From the NCBI GenBank assembly GCA_003695725.1, contig RFHX01000178.1, positions 1 through 6,071 of the forward strand: a DNA stretch of 6,071 nt, in the 5' to 3' direction. How positions within the stretch are numbered: position 1 is the stretch's first letter; each line of letters begins with the position of its first letter. Of the stretch, positions 1-6,030 are shown one piece after another. The position numbers and the translations under genes are program-made. The notes beneath the pieces are model-generated. The model had not been told where the DNA came from, ran no database searches, and worked only from the letters and a program-made list of their open reading frames with translations. The stretch is from Candidatus Schekmanbacteria bacterium (lineage in GTDB: Bacteria; Schekmanbacteria; GWA2-38-11; J061).

Positions 1-1668
1 GTTTAAAAGAGGTCTTATAAACTTAGGGTTGAATTCTATTGCTCTACTATAATCTGCAATTGCTTTATCAACCTGATTTATGCTTTCATACAATACACCG
101 CGATTATTATATGCACCCGCATGTTTTGGATACAAGGATATAGCTTTGTTATAATCATCTAATGCTTCTTCTTTTTTCCCTTCTTTAAAATACAACCATC
201 CTCTTTCAAGATAGATGTTTTCGCCTTTCGGATTAATTTCAAGCGCCTTGTTATAGTTGGCTAATGCTTTTTCAGAATCTTTTAGAGCATAGAAATAGAC
301 TTTACCCAATTTATAATAGACATTATCATCATTAGGATTCAATTTTATGGCATTATTTAAATCAGAAATGGCTTTTTCAGGTTCATTCTTCTTATAATAC
401 AGCCACCCACGATTTTCGTAAATGTTATCTCCTTTAGGATTTAGCTCCAACGCCTTGTTGTAATCAGCAAGAGCTTTTTCGTAATCATTGAATTGGTAAA
501 AATAGAGCTGAGCCCTTTGATAAAATGATTCAGCATTTTTAGGATTTAAAGAAATTGCCTTACTAAAATCTGCAAGAGCTTCTTCATACTTCTTTTTCGT
601 ATAATAAAGACGTCCTCTTTCACGGTAAACATTGGACTGATTGGGATTTAGCTCCAACGCCTTGTTGTAATCTGAAAGAGCTTTTTCATAATTGTTTTTT
701 CTGTAAAAATAGACAAGCCCTCTTAAAAAATAAGTATAACTGTCGTTACCATTTTTTGAAATCGATTTATCAAAATCTGAAACAGCTTTGTCAGGTTGAT
801 TCAATTGATAATACAAAAGCCCTCTCAGGGAATATGCAGGCGTGAAATCTGGATTTATTTCAATTGTTTTTGAAAGGTCTGAAAGCGCCTTATCTAATTT
901 ATTTGTTTTAAAATAAGCGTTTGCCCTATAAAAATAAAAATCAAAAGCTTTTGGCTCTATTTCTAATGCGCTATTATAGTCCTTAATCGCTAAGTCATAT
1001 CTTTTTTGAGATACATAAAGTTGTGCACGGTTAACATATGCCTTTACATATTTATGGTCTATTTCTATTGATTTATAATAATTTTCCAGCGCATCATCCA
1101 ATTTCCCTTGCAGAAAATATGCATAGCCAAGATTATTATAGCCTTCCGCGTTTTTGGAATTGATTTCAATACATTTTTTAAAATTCTTTATAGCTTCCGG
1201 ATAATCTTTCTGAGAAAGAAATATTGAACCTTTGTAAGTATATGCCTCTATATTTTTATCATTAATCGCTAATGCCTTGTTTAAATCATTCAAAGCGTTC
1301 TCATATTGATTGAATGCAATATACAGCAGTGCTCTGCTGGTATAAGCAACATCAGAATCAGGTTTTAAAGATATGGCTTTATTAAAATCTGTGATTGCCT
1401 TGTCGAATTCTTTCCTAATGACAAAAACTCTACCTCTAAAAATATATGCATCAACATTGTCAGGGTTCAAATTGATTGCTTCATCTATTTTCTCAATTGC
1501 CTTTTCTATTTCTCCCTTTTTTAAAAGAGTATCAGCCGTGGAAAGATATCCAACAGCAAGTTGGTTTTGTTCCTCTTTGCTTATATGTTTACAAGCCAAT
1601 AGAATTAAAATTGATAGAACAATAATGGATGAATATTGGATAAAAGCTATTTTCTTTAAAAATTTCAT
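1..1668 (-). CDS. TPR-repeat lipoprotein, C-terminus cut off by window edge
   Basis: The frame is open from an ATG at 1668 down to base 1, giving 556 codons with no stop, so the 3' end is missing. The N-terminus is a lipoprotein signal: basic MKFLKK, a hydrophobic stretch (about residues 7-24), then LLAC with Cys26 as the likely lipidated residue. From about residue 37 to the edge there are roughly 15 consecutive TPR units of 33-36 residues. They show the usual pattern of a Tyr/Gly/Ala-rich first helix, then KAL or KAI in the second helix and a closing LNP (for example DYNKALELNP). A sixteenth unit begins at the edge. TPR arrays are protein-interaction scaffolds, so this is probably a membrane-anchored protein facing the periplasm or exterior. 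No catalytic domain is visible, though one could lie in the missing part. GAGGTG just upstream fixes the start. The gene is transcribed away from the formate dehydrogenase operon, and its partner and role are unknown. Confidence 0.95.
   Translation of the reverse strand, partial: MKFLKKIAFIQYSSIIVLSILILLACKHISKEEQNQLAVGYLSTADTLLKKGEIEKAIEKIDEAINLNPDNVDAYIFRGRVFVIRKEFDKAITDFNKAISLKPDSDVAYTSRALLYIAFNQYENALNDLNKALAINDKNIEAYTYKGSIFLSQKDYPEAIKNFKKCIEINSKNAEGYNNLGYAYFLQGKLDDALENYYKSIEIDHKYVKAYVNRAQLYVSQKRYDLAIKDYNSALEIEPKAFDFYFYRANAYFKTNKLDKALSDLSKTIEINPDFTPAYSLRGLLYYQLNQPDKAVSDFDKSISKNGNDSYTYFLRGLVYFYRKNNYEKALSDYNKALELNPNQSNVYRERGRLYYTKKKYEEALADFSKAISLNPKNAESFYQRAQLYFYQFNDYEKALADYNKALELNPKGDNIYENRGWLYYKKNEPEKAISDLNNAIKLNPNDDNVYYKLGKVYFYALKDSEKALANYNKALEINPKGENIYLERGWLYFKEGKKEEALDDYNKAISLYPKHAGAYNNRGVLYESINQVDKAIADYSRAIEFNPKFIRPLLN
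230..850 (-). repeat. 207-bp higher-order repeat of paired TPR units
   Basis: Within the TPR gene, GGAT anchors (plus strand, at the LNP codons) fall at 230, 437, 644 and 851, exactly 207 bp apart, giving three consecutive units. Each encodes 69 residues, that is two TPRs. The second TPR of each pair ends in the closely related KAL(S/A)(D/N)YNKALE(L/I)NP. Positions 437-465 and 644-672 are identical over 29 bp. The copy at 230 has drifted more, and the next interval toward the window start is 204 bp, so the exact register ends there. This suggests recent duplication of two-TPR blocks. Confidence 0.8.
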
Positions 1669-1672
1669 ATTT

Positions 1673-1678
1673 CACCTC
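1673..1678 (-). promoter_or_regulatory. Ribosome binding site of the TPR lipoprotein gene
   Basis: On the minus strand GAGGTG lies four bases (AAAT) before the ATG at 1668. It is a good Shine-Dalgarno match and supports the start that gives a complete lipoprotein signal peptide. Confidence 0.8.
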
Positions 1679-1705
1679 AAAAACAAAAAATTAATATTAT
1701 TTTTT

Positions 1706-1734
1706 ATTAAATGCTTTTTATTCTATCACTTCAA
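1706..1734 (-). promoter_or_regulatory. Candidate sigma70-type promoter for the TPR lipoprotein gene
   Basis: On the minus strand TTGAAG (1734-1729, 4 of 6 matches to the -35 consensus) is followed after 17 bases by TTTAAT (1711-1706, 5 of 6 matches to the -10 consensus). Transcription would start near 1699, leaving a leader of about 30 bases that contains the GAGGTG ribosome binding site. The surrounding sequence is AT-rich, so chance matches are possible. Confidence 0.5.
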
Positions 1735-1766
1735 GTATAAATCTCGGGGGATATTATCTGCACAGA

Positions 1767-1782
1767 TTAACGGTTTAACGGT
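1767..1782. repeat. Perfect tandem 8-bp repeat TTAACGGT in the divergent promoter region
   Basis: TTAACGGT occurs twice back to back (1767-1774 and 1775-1782) and is followed by GAAACGG, which resembles a degraded third copy. It is one of the few GC-containing islands between the two divergent genes. It lies about 33 bp upstream of the minus-strand -35 and about 90 bp upstream of the plus-strand -35. A direct-repeat regulator site is possible, but no known motif is recognised. Confidence 0.4.
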
Positions 1783-1872
1783 GAAACGGCTATCTCTTTT
1801 ACCCTATTATTCAGAAACTCATCTTTTCAAAATGATAAAGCGCAACTTAAAAAATTTTTATGCAACATTCTC

Positions 1873-1902
1873 TTGACAATATCCTATTCAAATAAGTATT
1901 TT
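1873..1902 (+). promoter_or_regulatory. Candidate promoter of the formate dehydrogenase operon
   Basis: A perfect -35 hexamer TTGACA (1873-1878) is followed after 18 bases by TATTTT (1897-1902, 4 of 6 matches to the -10 consensus). An A/T tract at 1848-1860 lies where an upstream (UP) element could act. Initiation would fall around 1908-1910, at or beside the first ATG of the operon, implying a leaderless or nearly leaderless message. The -35 is strong and the -10 is only fair. Confidence 0.5.
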
Positions 1903-1909
1903 TTTGTTT

Positions 1910-2761
1910 ATGATAAAATCAAAAAATGAGGCAATAGTTTCTCAAAACTATGTCCCAACAAACTGCGAAATTCTATCCATAACAACTCTTACCCCTTCTG
2001 AAAAACTTTTCAAAATTAAAATGCCCAATGGCAAAGAATTAGGACATATGCCGGGACAATTTGTGCAGGTTTCTATTCCGGGGCTTACTGAGGCACCAAT
2101 ATCTGTTGCAAGCTCGCCTACTCGCAAAGGATATTTTGAACTTGCAGTAAGAAATGCAGGCACACTGACAGGCGCTTTACATAAACTCGATGAAGGGGAT
2201 TATTTAGGAATACGAGGCCCTTTTGGCTCTTGTTTTGACATTGAAGCAATGAAGGGAAAAAATCTGCTCCTTATTTCTGGCGGCTGCGGACTCGCTCCAA
2301 TGCGCTCTCTTATTCAGTATTGCGAAGACAATATCGATGAATTTGAAAATGTCAAAATCCTTTATGGCGCAAAAAATCCTGAACAAATGCTTTTCAAGGA
2401 TGAAATCAGGCAATGGGAAGAATCAAGACATTTCAATTGCTTGTATACCGTTGATGAAATCAAAAGCGGTGATAATTACAAGGGGAAAGTCGGACTTATT
2501 ACAAAATTAATACCTCCTCTCAACATCGATAAGAATAACACCATAGCAGTCATCATAGGTCCTCCTGTTATGTACAAATTTGTAATAGCTGAACTGATGA
2601 AAAAAGGAATAAATGAAGAGCAAATAATAGTTTCATTAGAAAGATATATGCGATGCGGCATTGGCAAATGCGGCCATTGCGTAATTGAACACAAATATTG
2701 CTGTATAGATGGCCCTGTTTTTTGGCTTAAAGATGTAATGGAATTGAAGGGAGCATTATGA
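1910..2761 (+). CDS. FAD/NAD(P)-binding reductase subunit with [2Fe-2S] cluster (sulfhydrogenase gamma / AsrB type)
   Basis: This 283-residue cytosolic flavoprotein belongs to the ferredoxin-reductase fold group that includes sulfhydrogenase gamma, AsrB and PyrK. A beta-barrel FAD domain (about 14-110) carries MPGQFVQV, the flavin motif APISVASSP (62-70) and a GTLTGAL segment. The NAD(P) domain (about 115-245) carries LLLISGGCGLAPMRSLI (119-135) and IIGPPVMYK (215-223). The C-terminus binds [2Fe-2S] through Cys249, Cys254, Cys257 and Cys265 (C-x4-C-x2-C-x7-C, then DGPVF). It should exchange electrons between NAD(P)(H) and the partner Fe-S subunits; NAD versus NADP cannot be read from the sequence. 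ATG 1910 is preferred; an in-frame TTG at 1904 would add two residues. Neither has a Shine-Dalgarno sequence, and the candidate promoter places transcription start beside ATG 1910. It is the first gene of the operon, overlapping the next by 4 bp. Confidence 0.93.
   Translation: MIKSKNEAIVSQNYVPTNCEILSITTLTPSEKLFKIKMPNGKELGHMPGQFVQVSIPGLTEAPISVASSPTRKGYFELAVRNAGTLTGALHKLDEGDYLGIRGPFGSCFDIEAMKGKNLLLISGGCGLAPMRSLIQYCEDNIDEFENVKILYGAKNPEQMLFKDEIRQWEESRHFNCLYTVDEIKSGDNYKGKVGLITKLIPPLNIDKNNTIAVIIGPPVMYKFVIAELMKKGINEEQIIVSLERYMRCGIGKCGHCVIEHKYCCIDGPVFWLKDVMELKGAL
2747..2753 (+). promoter_or_regulatory. Ribosome binding site of the formate dehydrogenase alpha gene
   Basis: AAGGGAG lies four bases before the ATG at 2758, inside the end of the upstream gene. 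The ATGA stop/start overlap (2758-2761) together with this site suggests translational coupling of the gamma and alpha subunits. Confidence 0.75.
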
Positions 2762-4821
2762 AACGAACTTTGACAACCTGTCCTTATTGCGGGACTGGCT
2801 GCCGTTTTTATCTGCTTACAGATGATATGGGAAAAGTATGCGGAGTTGAAGCGTCAACAGAACATCACATCAGTAGAGGCCAATTATGTATTAAAGGATG
2901 GAATGCTTATGAGTTCGTGAATCATCCTGACCGTCTTACCACTCCTCTTATTCGAAAAAATGGAAAACTAGTTCCTTCATATTGGCAGGAAGCAATAGAT
3001 TGTGTTGCAAAGCGATTAAAAGAAATTTCTGAAAAATATGGTTCCGATTCCCTGATGTTTTTTTCATCTGCCAAAACTACAAACGAAGAAAATTTTGCAA
3101 TGATGAAGCTTGCTCGAGCAGTCTTCCGCACCAACAACATTGATCATTGCGCGCGTCTTTGCCACTCATCAACTGTTGCAGGACTCGCCGCAAGCTTTGG
3201 CTCTGGTGCTATGACCAATTCCATCTCCTGTATGGAAAAAGCCAAATGCATTCTTGTAATAGGATCCAACACGACTGAACAACATCCCTTGATAGGGACG
3301 AGAATCATAAACAATGTCATAGAAAATGGATGCAAACTTATCGTAGCAGACAGCAGGGCTATACGGCTTTCTCGTTTTGCAGAAATTCATCTTCGCCACA
3401 AAAACGGCACTGATGTAGCTCTACTTAATGGAATAATGAACATCATCATCAAGGAAGGATTAGAAGATAAGGAATTTATTTCAGAGCGCACTGAAAATTA
3501 CGAGGAACTGAAAAAAACAGTAGAAAAATACACACCTGAAATAGTCTCAGAAATCACAGGATTGAAAGAAGAAGAAATAAGTGAAGCTGCGCGCATCTTT
3601 GGTGAATCAAAACCGGCAATGATAGTTTATGCAATGGGAATAACACAGCACACCCACGGTGTTGACAATGTAAAGAGTTGTGCAAATCTTGCAATGCTGA
3701 CAGGGAATCTTGGTGTCGAGGGAGGCGGAGTAAATCCTCTGCGAGGTCAAAACAATGTGCAGGGCGCTTGTGATATGGGCGCATTACCTGATGTTTATAG
3801 CGGATATCAAAAGGTAACAGATGAAAAGGTAAGGAAGAAATTTGAAAAAGTATGGAGAGTATCACCTCTTCCCGATAAGCCGGGATTGACGGCAACAGAG
3901 GCAATAAGCGCCGCTGCAGAAGGGAAATTGAAAGCTCTTTATATTATGGGAGAAAATCCCATACTTTCGGATGCAAATCAAAACCATGTGCGAAAGGCAT
4001 TTGGCAATTTGGAGTTTATAGTTGTACAGGATATTTTCCCTACCTCCACAACTGAATTTGCAGATGTTGTATTGCCCGCCTGCTGTTATGCTGAAAAGGA
4101 CGGCACATTCACTTCAACTGAAAGAGGAGTGCAAGCTGTCAACAAAGCTGCCAACCCGCCCGGCAACGCAATGGATGACTGGAAAATATTCAGTGAAATA
4201 GCTATCCGTCTTGGATATAATGGACTCAACTATAAGTCTCCTTCAGAAATATTGGAAGAAATAAATTCGCTTACTCCAAGTTACGCAGGAATTACACCTA
4301 AACGAATCAAAAAGGAATTTCTGCAATGGCCCTGTCCTGACGAAAATCATCCGGGAACTCCCATTTTGCACAAAGAGAAATTTGCCCGCGGAAGAGGAAA
4401 ATTTCATGCCGTTGAATTCAAGCCATCTGCTGAACTACCTGATGAAAAATGGCCTCTTTTGCTTTCAACAGGGCGTTGTTATTTCCATTTTCACACAGGC
4501 ACTATGACAAGACGTTCGAAATTACTCGATAGAGAAGAAAGGTTCCCATATGTGGAATTGCACCCTGATGATGCAAAAAAAATAGGACTTGCAGATAGAG
4601 AATATTGCCTTGTATCGACAAGGCGAGGTGAAATTAAAGCAATGGCGCGAATTACGGATATGGTGATACCGGGCATCATTTTTATGCCCTTCCATTTTTT
4701 CGAAGGCGCTGCTAATGTGCTTACAAATAATGCCCTTGACCCCGAATCAAAAATTCCGGAATTCAAAGTATGCGCCGCCAATATAAGGAAAATAGAAGAT
4801 GAAGGCATTAACATCTGCTGA
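2758..4821 (+). CDS. fdhA: Formate dehydrogenase catalytic (alpha) subunit, cysteine type
   Basis: This 687-residue molybdopterin oxidoreductase interconverts formate and CO2. The N-terminus binds one [4Fe-4S] cluster through Cys8, Cys11, Cys15 and Cys44 (CPYCGTGC ... CIKG), with Lys46 at the conserved electron-path position. The bis-pterin domain follows (about 60-480), and the C-terminal pterin-binding domain covers about 565-680. The active-site segment CARLCHSSTVAGL places Cys135 (codon TGC) where E. coli FdhH has selenocysteine, followed by His136. RGQNNVQGACDMGALP (329-344) contains the expected catalytic Arg329. These motifs separate it from nitrate, DMSO and arsenate enzymes. It is of the short form, close to FdhH (715 residues), and lacks the NuoG-like N-terminal extension of larger NAD-linked enzymes. 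No Tat signal is present, so it should be cytoplasmic. Molybdenum versus tungsten cannot be told. It sits between the gamma and beta genes and overlaps both. No fdhD accessory gene is in the window. Confidence 0.96.
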   Translation: MKRTLTTCPYCGTGCRFYLLTDDMGKVCGVEASTEHHISRGQLCIKGWNAYEFVNHPDRLTTPLIRKNGKLVPSYWQEAIDCVAKRLKEISEKYGSDSLMFFSSAKTTNEENFAMMKLARAVFRTNNIDHCARLCHSSTVAGLAASFGSGAMTNSISCMEKAKCILVIGSNTTEQHPLIGTRIINNVIENGCKLIVADSRAIRLSRFAEIHLRHKNGTDVALLNGIMNIIIKEGLEDKEFISERTENYEELKKTVEKYTPEIVSEITGLKEEEISEAARIFGESKPAMIVYAMGITQHTHGVDNVKSCANLAMLTGNLGVEGGGVNPLRGQNNVQGACDMGALPDVYSGYQKVTDEKVRKKFEKVWRVSPLPDKPGLTATEAISAAAEGKLKALYIMGENPILSDANQNHVRKAFGNLEFIVVQDIFPTSTTEFADVVLPACCYAEKDGTFTSTERGVQAVNKAANPPGNAMDDWKIFSEIAIRLGYNGLNYKSPSEILEEINSLTPSYAGITPKRIKKEFLQWPCPDENHPGTPILHKEKFARGRGKFHAVEFKPSAELPDEKWPLLLSTGRCYFHFHTGTMTRRSKLLDREERFPYVELHPDDAKKIGLADREYCLVSTRRGEIKAMARITDMVIPGIIFMPFHFFEGAANVLTNNALDPESKIPEFKVCAANIRKIEDEGINIC
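4785..4790 (+). promoter_or_regulatory. Ribosome binding site deciding the start of the beta-subunit gene
   Basis: AAGGAA lies eight bases before ATG 4799, within the 3' end of the formate dehydrogenase gene. A second in-frame ATG at 4823 has no comparable site at proper spacing, so 4799 is chosen and the two genes overlap by 23 bp. Confidence 0.7.
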
Positions 4822-5779
4822 AATGAAATCTTTCTTAAAATCACTGACAGGTGAATATGATGTAAGAGCACCTGTTAGATTGGAAGATGGGACGAGAGCG
4901 CTTGGGCATTTAGATGAAGGGAGATTGGCAATTGAAGGAGGGCCTATTGCCAGAAAACCGAATGATATTTTCTTTCCTCAATTTGATGTCATACTAAACG
5001 CAAAAGGCAATAAATTCAAAGTGGCAGATTCACTGCAAAAACCGTTGTTTGTCATCGGATTTACAGCAGAAGATTGTGAATGTCTTGAATTTGTCGATAA
5101 GTTTTACTCGGAAAATTTTCGTGACGAAATTTATTTTGCAAAACGCGATAAAGCTGTAATAGCAGCAGTTAGTGGAAAATGCGGCAAAGATGGAGAAATG
5201 CTGAAAATTGCCGGAGGTAAATGTGATTTAGAATTTATCTACGACGGCAGTAAATATATAGTTTGTGCCTATACGCTGAAGGGAAAAAAGATCGAAGAGA
5301 AGATAAAGTGTGAGGAGAAGAGTGCAAAGATCGATGAATTAAAAAAACTTTCAGACTCTATACATAATGAAGATTTAGAAATATTAAAAAAAGCCGGAGA
5401 ATTAATCAGAAAAAATGCAGTTCCTGATGATTTTTGGAAGGAAATTGCAAACCGATGCATCTCCTGCACTGCCTGTAATATTGCTTGTCCCACCTGTACC
5501 TGTTTCGATGTCTGTGACCATGACCGTGAAAGAGTGATAGAGAGAATCCGTATGTGGGACTCTTGTCAGCTCGACGGATTTATGAGGGAAGCAAGCGGTC
5601 ATAATCCTTTGGGAGAAGAGTATCTTCGTGCAAGAAGACGCATTCATCATAAACTTGCCGCAGATTATGAAAGATGGGGACATATCACCTGTTTTTTGTG
5701 TGGAAGATGTGATGATGTGTGCCCTACGAATATTGGCATCAAATCTGTCAATAGGGAAATAGTGAAGCGCTTCGGTTAA
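4799..5779 (+). CDS. Double [4Fe-4S] electron-transfer subunit (sulfhydrogenase beta / AsrA type)
   Basis: This 326-residue iron-sulfur protein resembles the beta subunit of sulfhydrogenase (HydB) and AsrA of anaerobic sulfite reductase. The C-terminal half has two ferredoxin-like motifs: Cys220-x2-Cys223-x2-Cys226-x3-Cys230-Pro, followed by Cys233, Cys235 and Cys239, and Cys298-x2-Cys301-x2-Cys304-x3-Cys308-Pro. Between them is the family segment WDSCQLDGFMREASGHNP (253-270). The N-terminal half keeps the KPNDIFFPQ-like element (53-61) but is divergent around GFTAEDCECL (87-96) and VSGKCGKDGEM (124-134). A Lys/Glu-rich probable helical linker (about 160-205) joins the halves. It should carry electrons between the formate dehydrogenase alpha subunit and the NAD(P)-reactive gamma subunit. 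There is no signal peptide or membrane segment, so it is cytosolic. It is the last operon gene. At 326 residues it is somewhat shorter than the Pyrococcus sulfhydrogenase beta subunit as I recall it. Confidence 0.9.
   Translation: MKALTSAEMKSFLKSLTGEYDVRAPVRLEDGTRALGHLDEGRLAIEGGPIARKPNDIFFPQFDVILNAKGNKFKVADSLQKPLFVIGFTAEDCECLEFVDKFYSENFRDEIYFAKRDKAVIAAVSGKCGKDGEMLKIAGGKCDLEFIYDGSKYIVCAYTLKGKKIEEKIKCEEKSAKIDELKKLSDSIHNEDLEILKKAGELIRKNAVPDDFWKEIANRCISCTACNIACPTCTCFDVCDHDRERVIERIRMWDSCQLDGFMREASGHNPLGEEYLRARRRIHHKLAADYERWGHITCFLCGRCDDVCPTNIGIKSVNREIVKRFG
5373..5413 (+). repeat. Internal copy of a 41-bp exact direct repeat (within the beta-subunit gene)
   Basis: These 41 bases lie in the coding sequence and are read as the linker residues around DLEILKKAGELIRK. 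The same 41 bases, without mismatch, form the last 41 bases of the window (6031-6071). The bases just before the copies differ (G at 5372, A at 6030). Confidence 0.97.
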
Positions 5780-6030
5780 TAGAAGAATGCTTGAACTCCC
5801 TAACAGATTTGCGAAAATACTTATAAGTGATTATTAAGATTGAACGGATACACTCTTACTGATACTCTCTTCTCTGAATAAGAGAATGCAGCAACTTAGA
5901 TGACATATGAATTTTTAAAAATATTTTTTTTAATGAGAATTCCTTTGTCATCAATAATCTTTTCATTTAAATCAAAAATAAAATTTTGAAAAAAAGTATA
6001 AATTATTAACTTTTAATTTGAAATAATAAA
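5780..6030. other. AT-rich intergenic tail with no supported gene
   Basis: After the beta-subunit stop the sequence becomes very AT-rich, especially beyond 5900 with long A and T runs. I see no tRNA, no GC-rich terminator and no convincing coding sequence. Small structures exist: a 10-bp palindrome ACTTATAAGT at 5819-5828 and a weak 6-bp stem TTCTCT/AGAGAA with a five-base loop at 5870-5886 that lacks a following T-run. Because the final 41 bases look like an assembly stop, the reliability of this low-complexity tail is also uncertain. Confidence 0.7.

Noticed and set aside
230-850. Regular repeats considered as a CRISPR array
   Set aside because: The 207-bp period is in frame with a continuous TPR coding sequence and the intervening sequences are also related repeats, so they are not spacers.
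1373-1876. Plus-strand open frame of 167 codons overlapping the start of the TPR gene
   Set aside because: Most of it lies antisense to the TPR lipoprotein, which has a clear repeat pattern, signal peptide and ribosome site. The frame has no recognisable domain and ends in AT-rich spacer.
3554-3904. Minus-strand open frame of 116 codons inside the formate dehydrogenase gene
   Set aside because: It is a shadow of a strongly conserved coding sequence with family motifs on the plus strand. The same applies to the other antisense frames within the operon.
5787-5837. Tiny plus-strand open frame of 16 residues just after the operon
   Set aside because: It has a normal-looking composition but is very short, with only a poor purine stretch before it and no family to compare with.
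5870-5886. Hairpin TTCTCT-gaata-AGAGAA as an operon terminator
   Set aside because: The stem has only six pairs with little GC and there is no T-run directly after it, so an intrinsic terminator cannot be claimed.
5911-5931. ATTTTTAAAAAT followed by a T-run as a terminator
   Set aside because: The stem would consist only of A-T pairs and would not be stable; it is more likely a low-complexity tract.
5856-5966. Minus-strand open frame of 36 residues in the AT-rich tail
   Set aside because: It has no Shine-Dalgarno sequence, is dominated by Lys, Leu and Ile as expected by chance in AT-rich DNA, and lies in a stretch of doubtful assembly.
5896-6014. Another minus-strand frame ending at 5896 that reads like the end of a charged protein
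   Set aside because: It is closed upstream by a stop near 6015, has no start codon in context, and fits chance translation of AT-rich sequence. It could be the remnant of a convergent gene, but nothing supports that.
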